Assembly: GCA_900770875.1 (NCBI GenBank)
Contig: CAAGLV010000194.1
Span: 1 to 7,844 of the forward strand
Reading direction: 5' to 3'
Origin: Flavobacteriales bacterium
GTDB taxonomy: Bacteria > Bacteroidota > Bacteroidia > Flavobacteriales > Weeksellaceae
DNA: 7,844 bases
Each line of letters starts with the position of its first letter. The first letter of the stretch is position 1. The notes below the pieces were generated by a model that searched no databases, was not told the origin of the DNA, and worked only from the letters and a program-made list of their open reading frames with translations. Below are positions 1 through 6,583 of the stretch, one piece after another. The position numbers were made by a program, and so were the translations under genes.

Positions 1-2
1 AA

Positions 3-1007
3 AATGTAACTTTACTAGGAGAAGGTACTCCATTATTAAATGAGGATTTTTCTTTAAAAATATATTCAAATTCAATTTCCTCAACAGTTACTTGCGAAAC
101 AAAAATTCCAATTTTATTACCTTCTATGACTATTGGTTTAATAGGAAACCCTGATGAAAATGAAATTGATTGGGTTGCTAACGAAAATAATAGATATAAA
201 GCATTGACTAATTCTAATAACTTTGGTAGAAATGGAAAGGTTAGAATAGCAAATTTAGATTTTAAAATTTTTGGTAGTACAACAAATAGACTTAATGGTG
301 ATTCTATGAATCAATCTATTTTATTAGGAGAGTTAAACTCTATGTTTAATTCATTAAACATGCCAGATGTTATTATATATAATTCTCATGGTATACCTAT
401 TAATAGTGGAATTGCATCTGTTTTAACACAATATGTAAATAAAGGAGGTATTTTGATTTTTGGAACTAAAGACGATCAAAACACTCAAGCAAACTTACTT
501 TTAGAAGGTGTTTTTGGAATTAATAATGCTGTTAAACAGGTTTCAGGAGATATTGCATTTTCAAATGTATATCCAATAAATTCAGATTCTACAGATCCTA
601 TTATTAATGGACCATTTGGTAATATCTCAGGTCAAAATTGGGGAGAAGAAGGCGGATCAAAAAGTTCTATTGTTATACCACAATTGCCTTCTAATTCGGT
701 ACAATTAGTTTCGGCTTATAATGTTAGTGGAAAATCAAATGTAGATGTAAATAGCTCAATTGTTTGGTATAATAAAGTAAAAGGATTTGTTTATTTTGGT
801 GATTCTACAAGTTCAACAAATGTAGTATCAGATACAAGTGAAAGTCCATCTTATTATATTTCAAATGGAGAAGGAATTGTACCTAAACCTAAAACTTACG
901 GACCTGGTTCTATTAATAATAGACTAGCTTACAATTCGATTTTAGAAATGAATGCCGTTGCTTGGGCATTAAAAAAAGCTGCAAGCGAAGGAATTAATTA
1001 TTATTAA
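3..1007 (+). CDS. C-terminal part of a large protein with a ThuA/GATase-like domain (5' partial)
   Basis: The reading frame is open from the first complete codon at base 3 to the TAA at 1005-1007, so the Met at 126 is probably internal and the gene begins outside the window. About 334 residues are visible. Counting from the Met at 126, the stretch PDVIIYNSHG (80-89), a following helix, and GGILIFGTKDD (107-117) alternate strand and helix as in the ThuA/class I glutamine-amidotransferase-like fold. DPIINGPFG (157-165), FVYFGDS (221-227) and a final helix NAVAWALKKA (276-285) also resemble C-terminal parts of such domains. No catalytic Cys-His pair is evident, so an enzymatic role is unsupported. 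The preceding visible residues look beta-rich and Ser/Thr/Asn-rich, as in a surface or secreted protein. There is no recognisable type IX sorting domain at the C-terminus, which ends GINYY. The fold assignment is inference; the function is unknown. Confidence 0.75.
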   Translation, partial: NVTLLGEGTPLLNEDFSLKIYSNSISSTVTCETKIPILLPSMTIGLIGNPDENEIDWVANENNRYKALTNSNNFGRNGKVRIANLDFKIFGSTTNRLNGDSMNQSILLGELNSMFNSLNMPDVIIYNSHGIPINSGIASVLTQYVNKGGILIFGTKDDQNTQANLLLEGVFGINNAVKQVSGDIAFSNVYPINSDSTDPIINGPFGNISGQNWGEEGGSKSSIVIPQLPSNSVQLVSAYNVSGKSNVDVNSSIVWYNKVKGFVYFGDSTSSTNVVSDTSESPSYYISNGEGIVPKPKTYGPGSINNRLAYNSILEMNAVAWALKKAASEGINYY

Positions 1008-1027
1008 ATTCAATTTAAAAATTATAG

Positions 1028-1057
1028 AAAAGGGATAAGTTTTTACTTATCCCTTTT
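1028..1057 (+). terminator. Intrinsic terminator after the partial gene
   Basis: A perfect 13-bp inverted repeat (arms 1028-1040 and 1045-1057) encloses a TTTT loop. Its core is AGGGATAAGT and it runs into a T-rich tail (TTTTATTATAT). It lies 21 bases after the stop at 1007, the expected place for the terminator of the upstream gene, and it separates that gene from the cysteine operon leader. The same AGGGATAAG/CTTATCCCT arms recur at 6587-6608. Confidence 0.9.
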
Positions 1058-1206
1058 ATTATATACAATATTTAGTTAGAGTAAATGTTAAAATGAATTA
1101 TTATGTCTTAATATTAGTTTTTTATTTTAATTAATTTTAGTTTATTCGAAAAATATTCTAATAGAAATTGATTTTATAACTTTATTATTTAAACTTACGG
1201 TTTAAT
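1058..1206. other. AT-rich spacer with no recognised feature
   Basis: This stretch lies between the terminator of the partial gene and the promoter-like element of the operon leader. I see no coding frame of useful length and no RNA gene. It may hold upstream regulatory sites, but no clear operator can be named. Confidence 0.5.
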
Positions 1207-1237
1207 TTGTTGCATAATACAATTAGTTATAATTTTA
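1207..1237 (+). promoter_or_regulatory. Candidate Bacteroidota-type promoter for the cob/cys operon
   Basis: TTG triplets at 1207-1209 and 1210-1212 precede TAATTTTA at 1230-1237 by 20 or 17 bases. This fits the flavobacterial pattern of a -33 TTG followed by a -7 TAnnTTTG, except that the last G is A. The same place also contains TATAAT (1228-1233). If this is used, transcription would begin near 1241-1245, only about 7-11 bases before the leader-peptide ATG. Promoter calls in such AT-rich DNA are weak; the position just upstream of the leader peptide is the main support. Confidence 0.45.
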
Positions 1238-1251
1238 TCAAAACAAGACAA

Positions 1252-1299
1252 ATGAACAAATCAGAATTATATCATACGATGTGTAGATGCTTCTTATAA
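1252..1299 (+). CDS. Cys-containing leader peptide of the sulfite reductase operon
   Basis: A 15-codon frame encodes MNKSELYHTMCRCFL and ends in two consecutive TAA codons (1297-1299 and 1300-1302). The two Cys codons (TGT 1282-1284 and TGC 1288-1290) sit near the end of the peptide, as control codons do in amino-acid-biosynthesis leader peptides. It is followed by a hairpin that overlaps these codons, then by an intrinsic terminator, then by an operon that makes sulfide for cysteine. This is the arrangement known from trp, his and leu attenuators. The peptide is too short to judge by codon statistics, so the call rests on placement, Cys content and RNA structure. It probably has no function as a protein. 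Confidence 0.65.
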   Translation: MNKSELYHTMCRCFL

Positions 1300-1318
1300 T
1301 AAGAAGGATTTCGTCGTA
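1275..1318 (+). promoter_or_regulatory. Leader hairpin covering the Cys codons (attenuator protector stem)
   Basis: An outer stem pairs TACGATG (1275-1281) with CGTCGTA (1312-1318): 7 pairs including one G-U. An inner stem pairs 1286-1296 with 1300-1310, closing on a TAA loop that is the leader stop codon, with one G-G mismatch (1289/1307) and one G-U pair. The Cys codon TGT lies in the internal loop and TGC lies in the inner stem. A translating ribosome would therefore control whether this structure forms. The bases 1305-1313 of its 3' arm can instead pair with the terminator's left side, described under the findings. Confidence 0.6.
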
Positions 1319-1345
1319 CAATATCAATAAACACCATATTTGCCG

Positions 1346-1374
1346 AACTCCTCAAGTAATTGAGGAGTTTTTTT
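1346..1374 (+). terminator. Leader intrinsic terminator upstream of cobA (attenuator)
   Basis: A perfect 10-bp stem, AACTCCTCAA (1346-1355) with TTGAGGAGTT (1360-1369), closes on a GTAA loop and runs directly into seven T bases (1368-1374). It lies 60 bases before the cobA start and downstream of the leader peptide. No complete gene ends just before it, so it most likely acts on transcripts begun in the leader rather than on read-through from the upstream gene, which already has its own terminator at 1028-1057. Confidence 0.9.
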
Positions 1375-1392
1375 ATACAATTTCTATATAAA

Positions 1393-1402
1393 CTCTATAG
1401 AG
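1393..1402. repeat. 10-bp perfect palindrome before cobA
   Basis: CTCTATAGAG is a perfect dyad located between the leader terminator and the cobA start codon. It could be a protein-binding site or a minor RNA hairpin in the 5' untranslated region. A 10-bp palindrome in AT-rich DNA can also occur by chance, so no role is assigned. Confidence 0.25.
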
Positions 1403-1434
1403 AATAAATATTTTTAAAACTACTACCATATATA

Positions 1435-2250
1435 ATGAATAATTTAAGAAAAGGAAAAGTGATTTTAGCAGGAGCAGGACCTGGAGATCCCGAATTAATT
1501 ACGCTAAAAGCTTTAAAATACATAAAAACTGCAGATGTTATTTTAACAGATCGTTTAGTTTCTCCACTGCTAATCGAGCAATATGCTTCTCACGATGCAA
1601 CAATTGTTTATGTAGGTAAACAATGTTCAAGAGGGATTCATACGCCTCAAAAAGATATAAACGAATTATTGGTAGAATTTGCTTTACAAGGAAAATTAGT
1701 ACTTCGTTTAAAAGGTGGAGATTCGGGATTGTTTTCAAATATTTTAGATGAATTAGAAATCTTAAATCAAAACAAAATTCCATACGAAATTATACCAGGA
1801 ATTTCTGCTGCTTTTGGTGCGGCTGCTTTTTCGGGTATTCCTTTAACAGCTCGTAATCATTCAAAAGGATTACGATTATTAACGCTTTGCGATTTAAACT
1901 CAATACAGCCAAATCAATGGAACGATTGGTCTTCTACCGACGATACATTGGTTTTTTATATGAGCGGTCAACGTTTACAAACACTTGTAGATCATCTAAT
2001 AAAAAACAACATAAATCCTCAAAAAGGTTTAGCTGTTATTCAGCAAGCAACAACGCCTAATCAAAAAACAAAAGTATTTTCGTTTCAGGATATCCAGCAA
2101 AATAATTTACCAACGTTCGATTATGTTCCTACATTAATTATAGTAGGACATGTTGTAAATCTGCATCAAAAATTTGCTTGGTTACAAGAAACAACTACTT
2201 CAAATTCATATTTCGACAATCATAAAACAACAATTTCCTATGCTAGCTAA
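1435..2250 (+). CDS. cobA: Uroporphyrinogen-III C-methyltransferase
   Basis: This cytosolic SAM-dependent enzyme methylates uroporphyrinogen III at C-2 and C-7 to give precorrin-2, the first committed step to siroheme. Its 271 residues match a stand-alone SUMT. Visible family motifs are GAGPGDPELITLKA (13-26), YVGK (59-62), RLKGGDSGLFS (91-101), EIIPGISAAFGAAAFSGIPL (118-137), TLVFYMSG (171-178) and PTLIIVGHVV (232-241). The loop usually read as GGDPxxFGR is GGDSGLFSN here, a form I associate with flavobacterial homologues, so activity is still expected. The ATG at 1435 places the first motif at the normal distance from the N-terminus. It is the first gene of the operon behind the attenuator-like leader. 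Its last 11 bases overlap cysJ. The polar tail after about residue 250 is not part of the catalytic core. The partner siroheme enzyme is at 5598-6257. Confidence 0.95.
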   Translation: MNNLRKGKVILAGAGPGDPELITLKALKYIKTADVILTDRLVSPLLIEQYASHDATIVYVGKQCSRGIHTPQKDINELLVEFALQGKLVLRLKGGDSGLFSNILDELEILNQNKIPYEIIPGISAAFGAAAFSGIPLTARNHSKGLRLLTLCDLNSIQPNQWNDWSSTDDTLVFYMSGQRLQTLVDHLIKNNINPQKGLAVIQQATTPNQKTKVFSFQDIQQNNLPTFDYVPTLIIVGHVVNLHQKFAWLQETTTSNSYFDNHKTTISYAS

Positions 2251-3898
2251 CGATAAATTATTAAATTTTAAAAATTTAGTAAAAGATTTTTCGAGAGACG
2301 AAATAATTTGGACGAATGGTTATTTAGCTGGATTATTAGCGAATAATCAAACCGAATTATTACCCGAAATCCTTGCCGGAAAACCAATTAAACCAACCAT
2401 TATTTATGGAACCGAAACCGGAAATGCGAAGAAATTAGCATCGCAATTACAATCTTTATTAAAAAAGAATAAAATTCAGAGTAAGGCGATTGATGCTTTT
2501 CAGTATCCGATCGAAAAAATAGATAAAGAAGAATTTATCATTTTAATAATTAGTACGCAAGGCGATGGCGATTTACCACAAAATGCGCAGAAGTTTTACG
2601 ATAATTTAATCAATCAAGATTTAAAATTAACTTCAACAAAGTTTGCTGTTTTAGGATTGGGCGATACCTCGTATCCATTTTTTTGTAAATCGGGAGAAGA
2701 TGTTGATGCTTTATTCGAAAAATTAGGAGCAAATCGTGTATTGCCTTTAGTTAAAGCTGATGTAGATTATCACGAAACTGCAGAAAATTGGTTTAACGAG
2801 ATTTTAAATCAAGTAAAAACTGCAGGCACTTCAATTTCAGTTCAAAAACAGAGTAAAGAAGTTTCAACTGCTCAAAAGAAGAATTTTAAAGGAATCGTAA
2901 AACATAAAGTAATTTTAAATGATCGTGGTTCTAATAAATCAACTTATCATATCGAAATTGCTTTAAACGATGAGGTAGATTACGAACCAGGCGATGCTTT
3001 AGGAATTTATCCAAAAAATAATTCTACAGAAATTTTAGCGATTGCAAAACTATTTAATGCCGAAGATAGAGCCGATGAGTTAACAACTAAAAATATTCGT
3101 GCATTATCTAAAAAATCAATCCAGCAATTTTCAACTTTATTTCAAGTTGAAATTTTAGAAGATAAAATTGATTTAATTGATTTATTGTTAAAATATAATC
3201 CAGCTAATTCTACAATTACTTTCGACGAAATTTTGGCTCAACTTCACTCAATTGCGCCACGTTTATATTCAATTTCATCGGCGAAAGATGCACACGAAGA
3301 CGAGATTCATTTAACGGTAAATCTTAACACATTTAAAGTCGAAGAAGCAAATAAAACAGGTTTATGTTCTCAGTTTTTAGCTGATTTCGAATTGAATGAA
3401 CCAATCGAATTTTATATTCATAAAAACCGAAATTTTAAATTACCTGCCGAAGATGCTAATGTAATTATGATTGGTCCAGGTACCGGAATTGCACCATTCC
3501 GTAGCTTTTTAGCACATCGCGATGCAACCGGAGCCGAAGGTAGAAACTGGTTATTTTTTGGTGAACAATATTTTGTTTCGGATTTCTATTATCAAACCGA
3601 AATTCAGGAATGGATTTCTACTGGAGTTTTAGAGAAGTTAGATACTGCATTTTCTCGCGATCAAAAAGAGAAAATTTATGTGCAGCATTGCTTAAAAGAA
3701 AAAGCAAAAGAAGTTTATCAATGGTTAAACGAAGGCGCTTATTTGTATGTATGTGGCCAAAAAGACGGAATGAGTACAGATGTAGAGCAAACTTTAATCG
3801 AAATTATAGCAAACGAAAACAATTTTGACCTTGATTCAGCTAAAGAATATTTAGAAAAATTAGAAGAAGAAGGACGATACCAAAAAGATGTTTACTAA
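2240..3898 (+). CDS. cysJ: Assimilatory sulfite reductase (NADPH) flavoprotein alpha subunit
   Basis: CysJ takes electrons from NADPH and passes them through FAD and FMN to the hemoprotein CysI. With the start at 2240 it has 552 residues. The flavodoxin-like domain shows GTETGNA (57-63), STQGDGDLP (105-113) and LGLGDTSYPFFC (138-149). The ferredoxin-NADP reductase-like part shows EPGDALGIYP (249-258), the FAD motif RLYSISS (341-347), GLCSQFL (374-380), the NADPH motif GPGTGIAPFRSF (412-423), SRDQKEKIYVQ (472-482), CGQKDGM (505-511) and the C-terminal GRYQKDVY ending in an aromatic residue. It is somewhat shorter than the roughly 600-residue enterobacterial CysJ. The frame is open further upstream to an ATG at 2174, but that extension lies over cobA and is not CysJ-like. 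The ATG at 2240 gives an 11-base overlap with cobA, suggesting translational coupling. cysI follows after 17 bases. Confidence 0.95.
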   Translation: MLANDKLLNFKNLVKDFSRDEIIWTNGYLAGLLANNQTELLPEILAGKPIKPTIIYGTETGNAKKLASQLQSLLKKNKIQSKAIDAFQYPIEKIDKEEFIILIISTQGDGDLPQNAQKFYDNLINQDLKLTSTKFAVLGLGDTSYPFFCKSGEDVDALFEKLGANRVLPLVKADVDYHETAENWFNEILNQVKTAGTSISVQKQSKEVSTAQKKNFKGIVKHKVILNDRGSNKSTYHIEIALNDEVDYEPGDALGIYPKNNSTEILAIAKLFNAEDRADELTTKNIRALSKKSIQQFSTLFQVEILEDKIDLIDLLLKYNPANSTITFDEILAQLHSIAPRLYSISSAKDAHEDEIHLTVNLNTFKVEEANKTGLCSQFLADFELNEPIEFYIHKNRNFKLPAEDANVIMIGPGTGIAPFRSFLAHRDATGAEGRNWLFFGEQYFVSDFYYQTEIQEWISTGVLEKLDTAFSRDQKEKIYVQHCLKEKAKEVYQWLNEGAYLYVCGQKDGMSTDVEQTLIEIIANENNFDLDSAKEYLEKLEEEGRYQKDVY

Positions 3899-3915
3899 CC
3901 CACAAAATCAACAAA

Positions 3916-5568
3916 ATGAGTACAGAAAATTTATCAGCAGTAGAAATTATAAAAATAAATAGCGACGGTTTAAGAGGAACTTTAAAAGAAAGTATAACAC
4001 TTGATAATCATACCGGAAATGTACGCGAAGGCGACGAAGCTTTGGTTAAATTTCATGGAATGTATGTGCAAGATGACCGCGATAGAAGAGAAGAACGTGC
4101 AGCCAAAAAATTAGATAAATTATATTCGTTTATGATTCGTTTACGTATTCCGGGCGGAATCATTGATGCCGATAAATGGTTGGCAATTCATGATACATCC
4201 GAAGAATATGGAACCGGTGTAATTAAAATTACAACACGACAAACGGTTCAATTACATGGTGTTTTAAAACATCAACTGCGTCCAACTTTACAATCATTCG
4301 ATCGCGCAAAATTAGATTCGATTGCGGCGTGTGGTGATGTAAACCGTAACGTAATTGTAAGTTCGCATCCATTGGTCTCGCCAATTCATCAACAGATTCA
4401 TGCTTACGCAGATAAATTATCGAAGCATTTATTGCCTAAAACAAATGCTTATTACGAAATTTTTGTAGATGATGAAAAAATTTACGAGCGCGAAACAGAA
4501 AAAGATGATTTATACGAAGATCGTTATTTGCCTCGTAAATTTAAAATTGCAGTTGCCATTCCACCAACCAATGATGTTGATGTTTTTGCAAACGATTTAG
4601 GATTAATTGCAATAGTAGAAAATGATGAGTTAAAAGGATTTAATATTGCTGTTGGTGGAGGTTTATCTACAACACATGGAAATCCAAATACATATTCGCG
4701 TTTAGGATCAGAAATTGGATTTGTTGATTCGGAAGAAAAAGTTTTAAAAGTAGCTTACGAAGTTTTAACGATTCAGCGCGATTTCGGTAATCGAGGCGAT
4801 CGTAAGTTGGCTCGTTTAAAATATACAGTTGATAAATTATCGGTTGATGGTTTTAGAGAAGAATTAGAAAAACGAGTTGGATTTAAGTTAGAACCTTCTC
4901 GTTCTTATCAATTTACCGAACGATCTGATAAGTATTATTGGCATCAGGTACAAAACGGAACTTGGTATTATACTTTGTTTGTTGAAAATGGTGTGATTCA
5001 ACCAAATCAAAAAGCATTTTTATACGAATTGGCATCATTAAATATCAGCAATTTTATTTTTACGGCGAATCAAAACTTATTGTTAGGCGAAATTGCAAGT
5101 GAAAATAAATCGAAAGTAGAAGCCTTATTGTCGAAATACGAAATTAATGATCACATTAGCGAATTAAGAAAAAATTCGATGGCTTGTGTGGCTTTACCAA
5201 CATGTCCGTTAGCGCTGGCAGAAGCCCAACGTTATTTGCCCGAATTGGTGACTAAAATAGAGCCTTTATTGGAGAAATATCAATTACAAGATGATGGCAT
5301 TACAATTCGTATGACGGGTTGTCCAAACGGTTGTGGACGATCTTATGTATCTGAAATTGGTTTTGTAGGAACTGCAGCAGGTCAGTATAATTTAATGTTA
5401 GGTGGCGATCGTTTCGGCGAACGATTAAATAAAATTTATAAAGAAAAAGTAAATGAAGCGGAAATTTTAGTCGAATTAGATCTTGTTTTTGATCAATACG
5501 TTAAAGAACGTTTCGAAAATGAAACGTTAGGTGATTATACGTTCAGAAAATATTTTTCGGCCAATTAA
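3916..5568 (+). CDS. cysI: Assimilatory sulfite reductase hemoprotein beta subunit
   Basis: CysI carries out the six-electron reduction of sulfite to sulfide using siroheme coupled to a 4Fe-4S cluster. Its 550 residues are close to the usual length. The four cluster ligands are visible as C424-x5-C430 in ACVALPTCPLALAEAQRY and C469-x3-C473 in MTGCPNGCGRSYVSEIGFVG. Siroheme and sulfite-binding basic residues known from the family appear in MIRLRIPGG (R75, R77), ITTRQTVQLHG (R108), GDVNRNVI (R144) and PRKFKIAVAIP (K208, K210). The two ferrite-like halves are complete, with no frameshift. The ATG at 3916 lies 17 bases after the cysJ stop and yields the normal N-terminus with the GNVREGDEALVKFHGMY stretch early in the protein. 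Its place between cysJ and a siroheme-synthesis gene supports an assimilatory rather than dissimilatory role. Confidence 0.96.
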   Translation: MSTENLSAVEIIKINSDGLRGTLKESITLDNHTGNVREGDEALVKFHGMYVQDDRDRREERAAKKLDKLYSFMIRLRIPGGIIDADKWLAIHDTSEEYGTGVIKITTRQTVQLHGVLKHQLRPTLQSFDRAKLDSIAACGDVNRNVIVSSHPLVSPIHQQIHAYADKLSKHLLPKTNAYYEIFVDDEKIYERETEKDDLYEDRYLPRKFKIAVAIPPTNDVDVFANDLGLIAIVENDELKGFNIAVGGGLSTTHGNPNTYSRLGSEIGFVDSEEKVLKVAYEVLTIQRDFGNRGDRKLARLKYTVDKLSVDGFREELEKRVGFKLEPSRSYQFTERSDKYYWHQVQNGTWYYTLFVENGVIQPNQKAFLYELASLNISNFIFTANQNLLLGEIASENKSKVEALLSKYEINDHISELRKNSMACVALPTCPLALAEAQRYLPELVTKIEPLLEKYQLQDDGITIRMTGCPNGCGRSYVSEIGFVGTAAGQYNLMLGGDRFGERLNKIYKEKVNEAEILVELDLVFDQYVKERFENETLGDYTFRKYFSAN

Positions 5569-5597
5569 TAAATAACAATCTTTCTTACTCAAAACGA

Positions 5598-6257
5598 ATG
5601 GAAAATACTTTGTTTCCAGTCTTTTTAAAAACAGACCATCTCCGATTTTTAATCGTCGGAGGTGGGAATGTTGGATTAGAAAAGGCAACAACATTACTAA
5701 AACAAAATCCAAAAGCGAAAATAAAATTAGTTTCAATAGCATTTAAACTCGAATTAATATCGTTTTTAGAGGCTTATCCTCAGGTTGAAGTTTTAACAAA
5801 ACCATTTGATGAAACCGATTTAGATTTGATTGATTTAGCGATTTTAGCAACCGATCAAACCCAATTAAATCAAGAAATCAAGATTTTAGCCAATCAAAAA
5901 GGGATTTTAGTAAACGCAGCAGATCAACCCAAATTATGCGATTTTTATTTAGGATCGATTGTAAATAAAGGAAATTTAAAGATTGCAATTTCAACTAATG
6001 GGAAATCGCCTGTTATGGCACGTAGAATGCGCGAGTATTTTACAGAAGTGATTCCTGATTCTATCGAGAATAATATAAATATACTAAATAGAATCAGAAA
6101 TGAACATAAAGGTAATTTTAGTGAAAAATTAGACACTTTAAATAGATTAACATCAAATTTCACGTATAATACGTCGAATAATAACTTTAATAAAAGGTAT
6201 TATTTAGGATTATTGATTGCTGTAATTTTTGGATTTTTTCTGGCTAAATTATTTTAA
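5598..6257 (+). CDS. Precorrin-2 dehydrogenase / sirohydrochlorin ferrochelatase (Met8/CysG-N type) with C-terminal membrane segment
   Basis: The protein should oxidise precorrin-2 to sirohydrochlorin with NAD and probably insert iron to form siroheme. The NAD-binding loop is IVGGGNVGLEKA (19-30). The family signature NAADQPKLCDFYLGSIV (106-122) contains Asp109, which aligns with the catalytic Asp141 of yeast Met8p. It is followed by KIAISTNGKSPVMARRMRE (128-146), also typical. Unlike the enterobacterial CysG, no methyltransferase domain is fused; that activity is the separate cobA. At 219 residues it is slightly longer than the soluble core because residues 201-219 (YYLGLLIAVIFGFFLAKLF) form a hydrophobic segment after a basic KR pair, probably a single C-terminal membrane anchor. 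It lies 29 bases after cysI and is the last sure member of the operon. Dual dehydrogenase and chelatase activity is inferred from the family. Confidence 0.92.
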   Translation: MENTLFPVFLKTDHLRFLIVGGGNVGLEKATTLLKQNPKAKIKLVSIAFKLELISFLEAYPQVEVLTKPFDETDLDLIDLAILATDQTQLNQEIKILANQKGILVNAADQPKLCDFYLGSIVNKGNLKIAISTNGKSPVMARRMREYFTEVIPDSIENNINILNRIRNEHKGNFSEKLDTLNRLTSNFTYNTSNNNFNKRYYLGLLIAVIFGFFLAKLF

Positions 6258-6262
6258 TTTTT

Positions 6263-6292
6263 ATAATGGAATAAGTTAACTTAAACCATTAT
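6263..6292 (+). terminator. Possible weak terminator between the siroheme gene and the helix-hairpin-helix gene
   Basis: ATAATGG (6263-6269) pairs with CCATTAT (6286-6292). After a symmetric AA/AA internal loop, TAAG (6272-6275) pairs with CTTA (6280-6283) around TTAA. A T-rich tail (TTTTATTTA) follows. The stem is AT-rich, so termination would be partial. The inner part is also the 12-base palindrome TAAGTTAACTTA (6272-6283), which could instead be an operator for the next gene. Confidence 0.45.
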
Positions 6293-6301
6293 TTTATTTA
6301 G

Positions 6302-6562
6302 ATGAAAAATAGTACAGATTTAACAAAAATTCCGGGAGTTGGAAAATCCATTGTAAACGATTTATTAGCTATTGGGATTAATTGTGTGGATGATTTAAAA
6401 GGAAAAGATCCGATGATTTTATATCAACAATCAAATGCTGTTGTAGGTTGTGTACAAAATCGTTGTTTGTTATATGTTTTTAGATGTGCCATTTATTTTG
6501 CCGAAACGGATATCGAATTATAGGATGCCGAAAAATTGAAATGGTGGAATTGGAAAGATTAA
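6302..6562 (+). pseudogene. Small helix-hairpin-helix protein (Cdd1 / 'pathogenicity locus' family) with an in-frame amber codon
   Basis: The first 73 codons (6302-6520) encode a helix-hairpin-helix protein: LTKIPGVGKSIVNDLLAIGI is a classic HhH motif, followed by VDDLKGKDP and CVQNRCLLYVFRCAIYFAE, typical of the small Cdd1 family. Translation meets TAG at 6521-6523. The same frame then continues for 12 codons, DAEKLKWWNWKD, to TAA at 6560-6562. That tail is the conserved C-terminal end of the family, so the full gene would span 86 codons. Either a point mutation has created a premature stop, or the amber codon is read through, or the base is a sequencing error. The truncated 73-residue product might still fold. 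The molecular function of the family is poorly known; HhH motifs usually contact DNA. It lies 44 bases after the siroheme gene on the same strand, with a weak hairpin between, so co-transcription is possible. Confidence 0.75.
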
Positions 6563-6583
6563 TGTAAAAATATTCTGTACAAA

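Noticed and set aside
1240..1374. SAM or other metabolite riboswitch in the leader
   Set aside because: I cannot find the conserved core of a known sulfur-related riboswitch. The short hairpins plus a Cys-containing frame are explained better by translation-coupled attenuation.
1538..1783. 81-codon - strand open frame inside cobA
   Set aside because: It lies fully opposite a well-supported enzyme gene, and its translation shows no recognisable domain.
2174..2239. Upstream ATG extension of cysJ
   Set aside because: It would add 22 residues read over the cobA coding sequence. The flavobacterial-type CysJ N-terminus fits the ATG at 2240.
3610..3828. 72-codon + strand frame inside cysJ
   Set aside because: It is an out-of-frame shadow of the NADPH-binding part of CysJ, with unnatural Arg/Lys/Cys-rich composition.
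5527..5742. 71-codon - strand frame across the cysI/Met8-like junction
   Set aside because: It is antisense to two well-supported genes and has no family features.
5945..6163. 72-codon - strand frame inside the Met8-like gene
   Set aside because: It is antisense to conserved signature motifs; its hydrophobic look is a by-product of the AT-rich complement.
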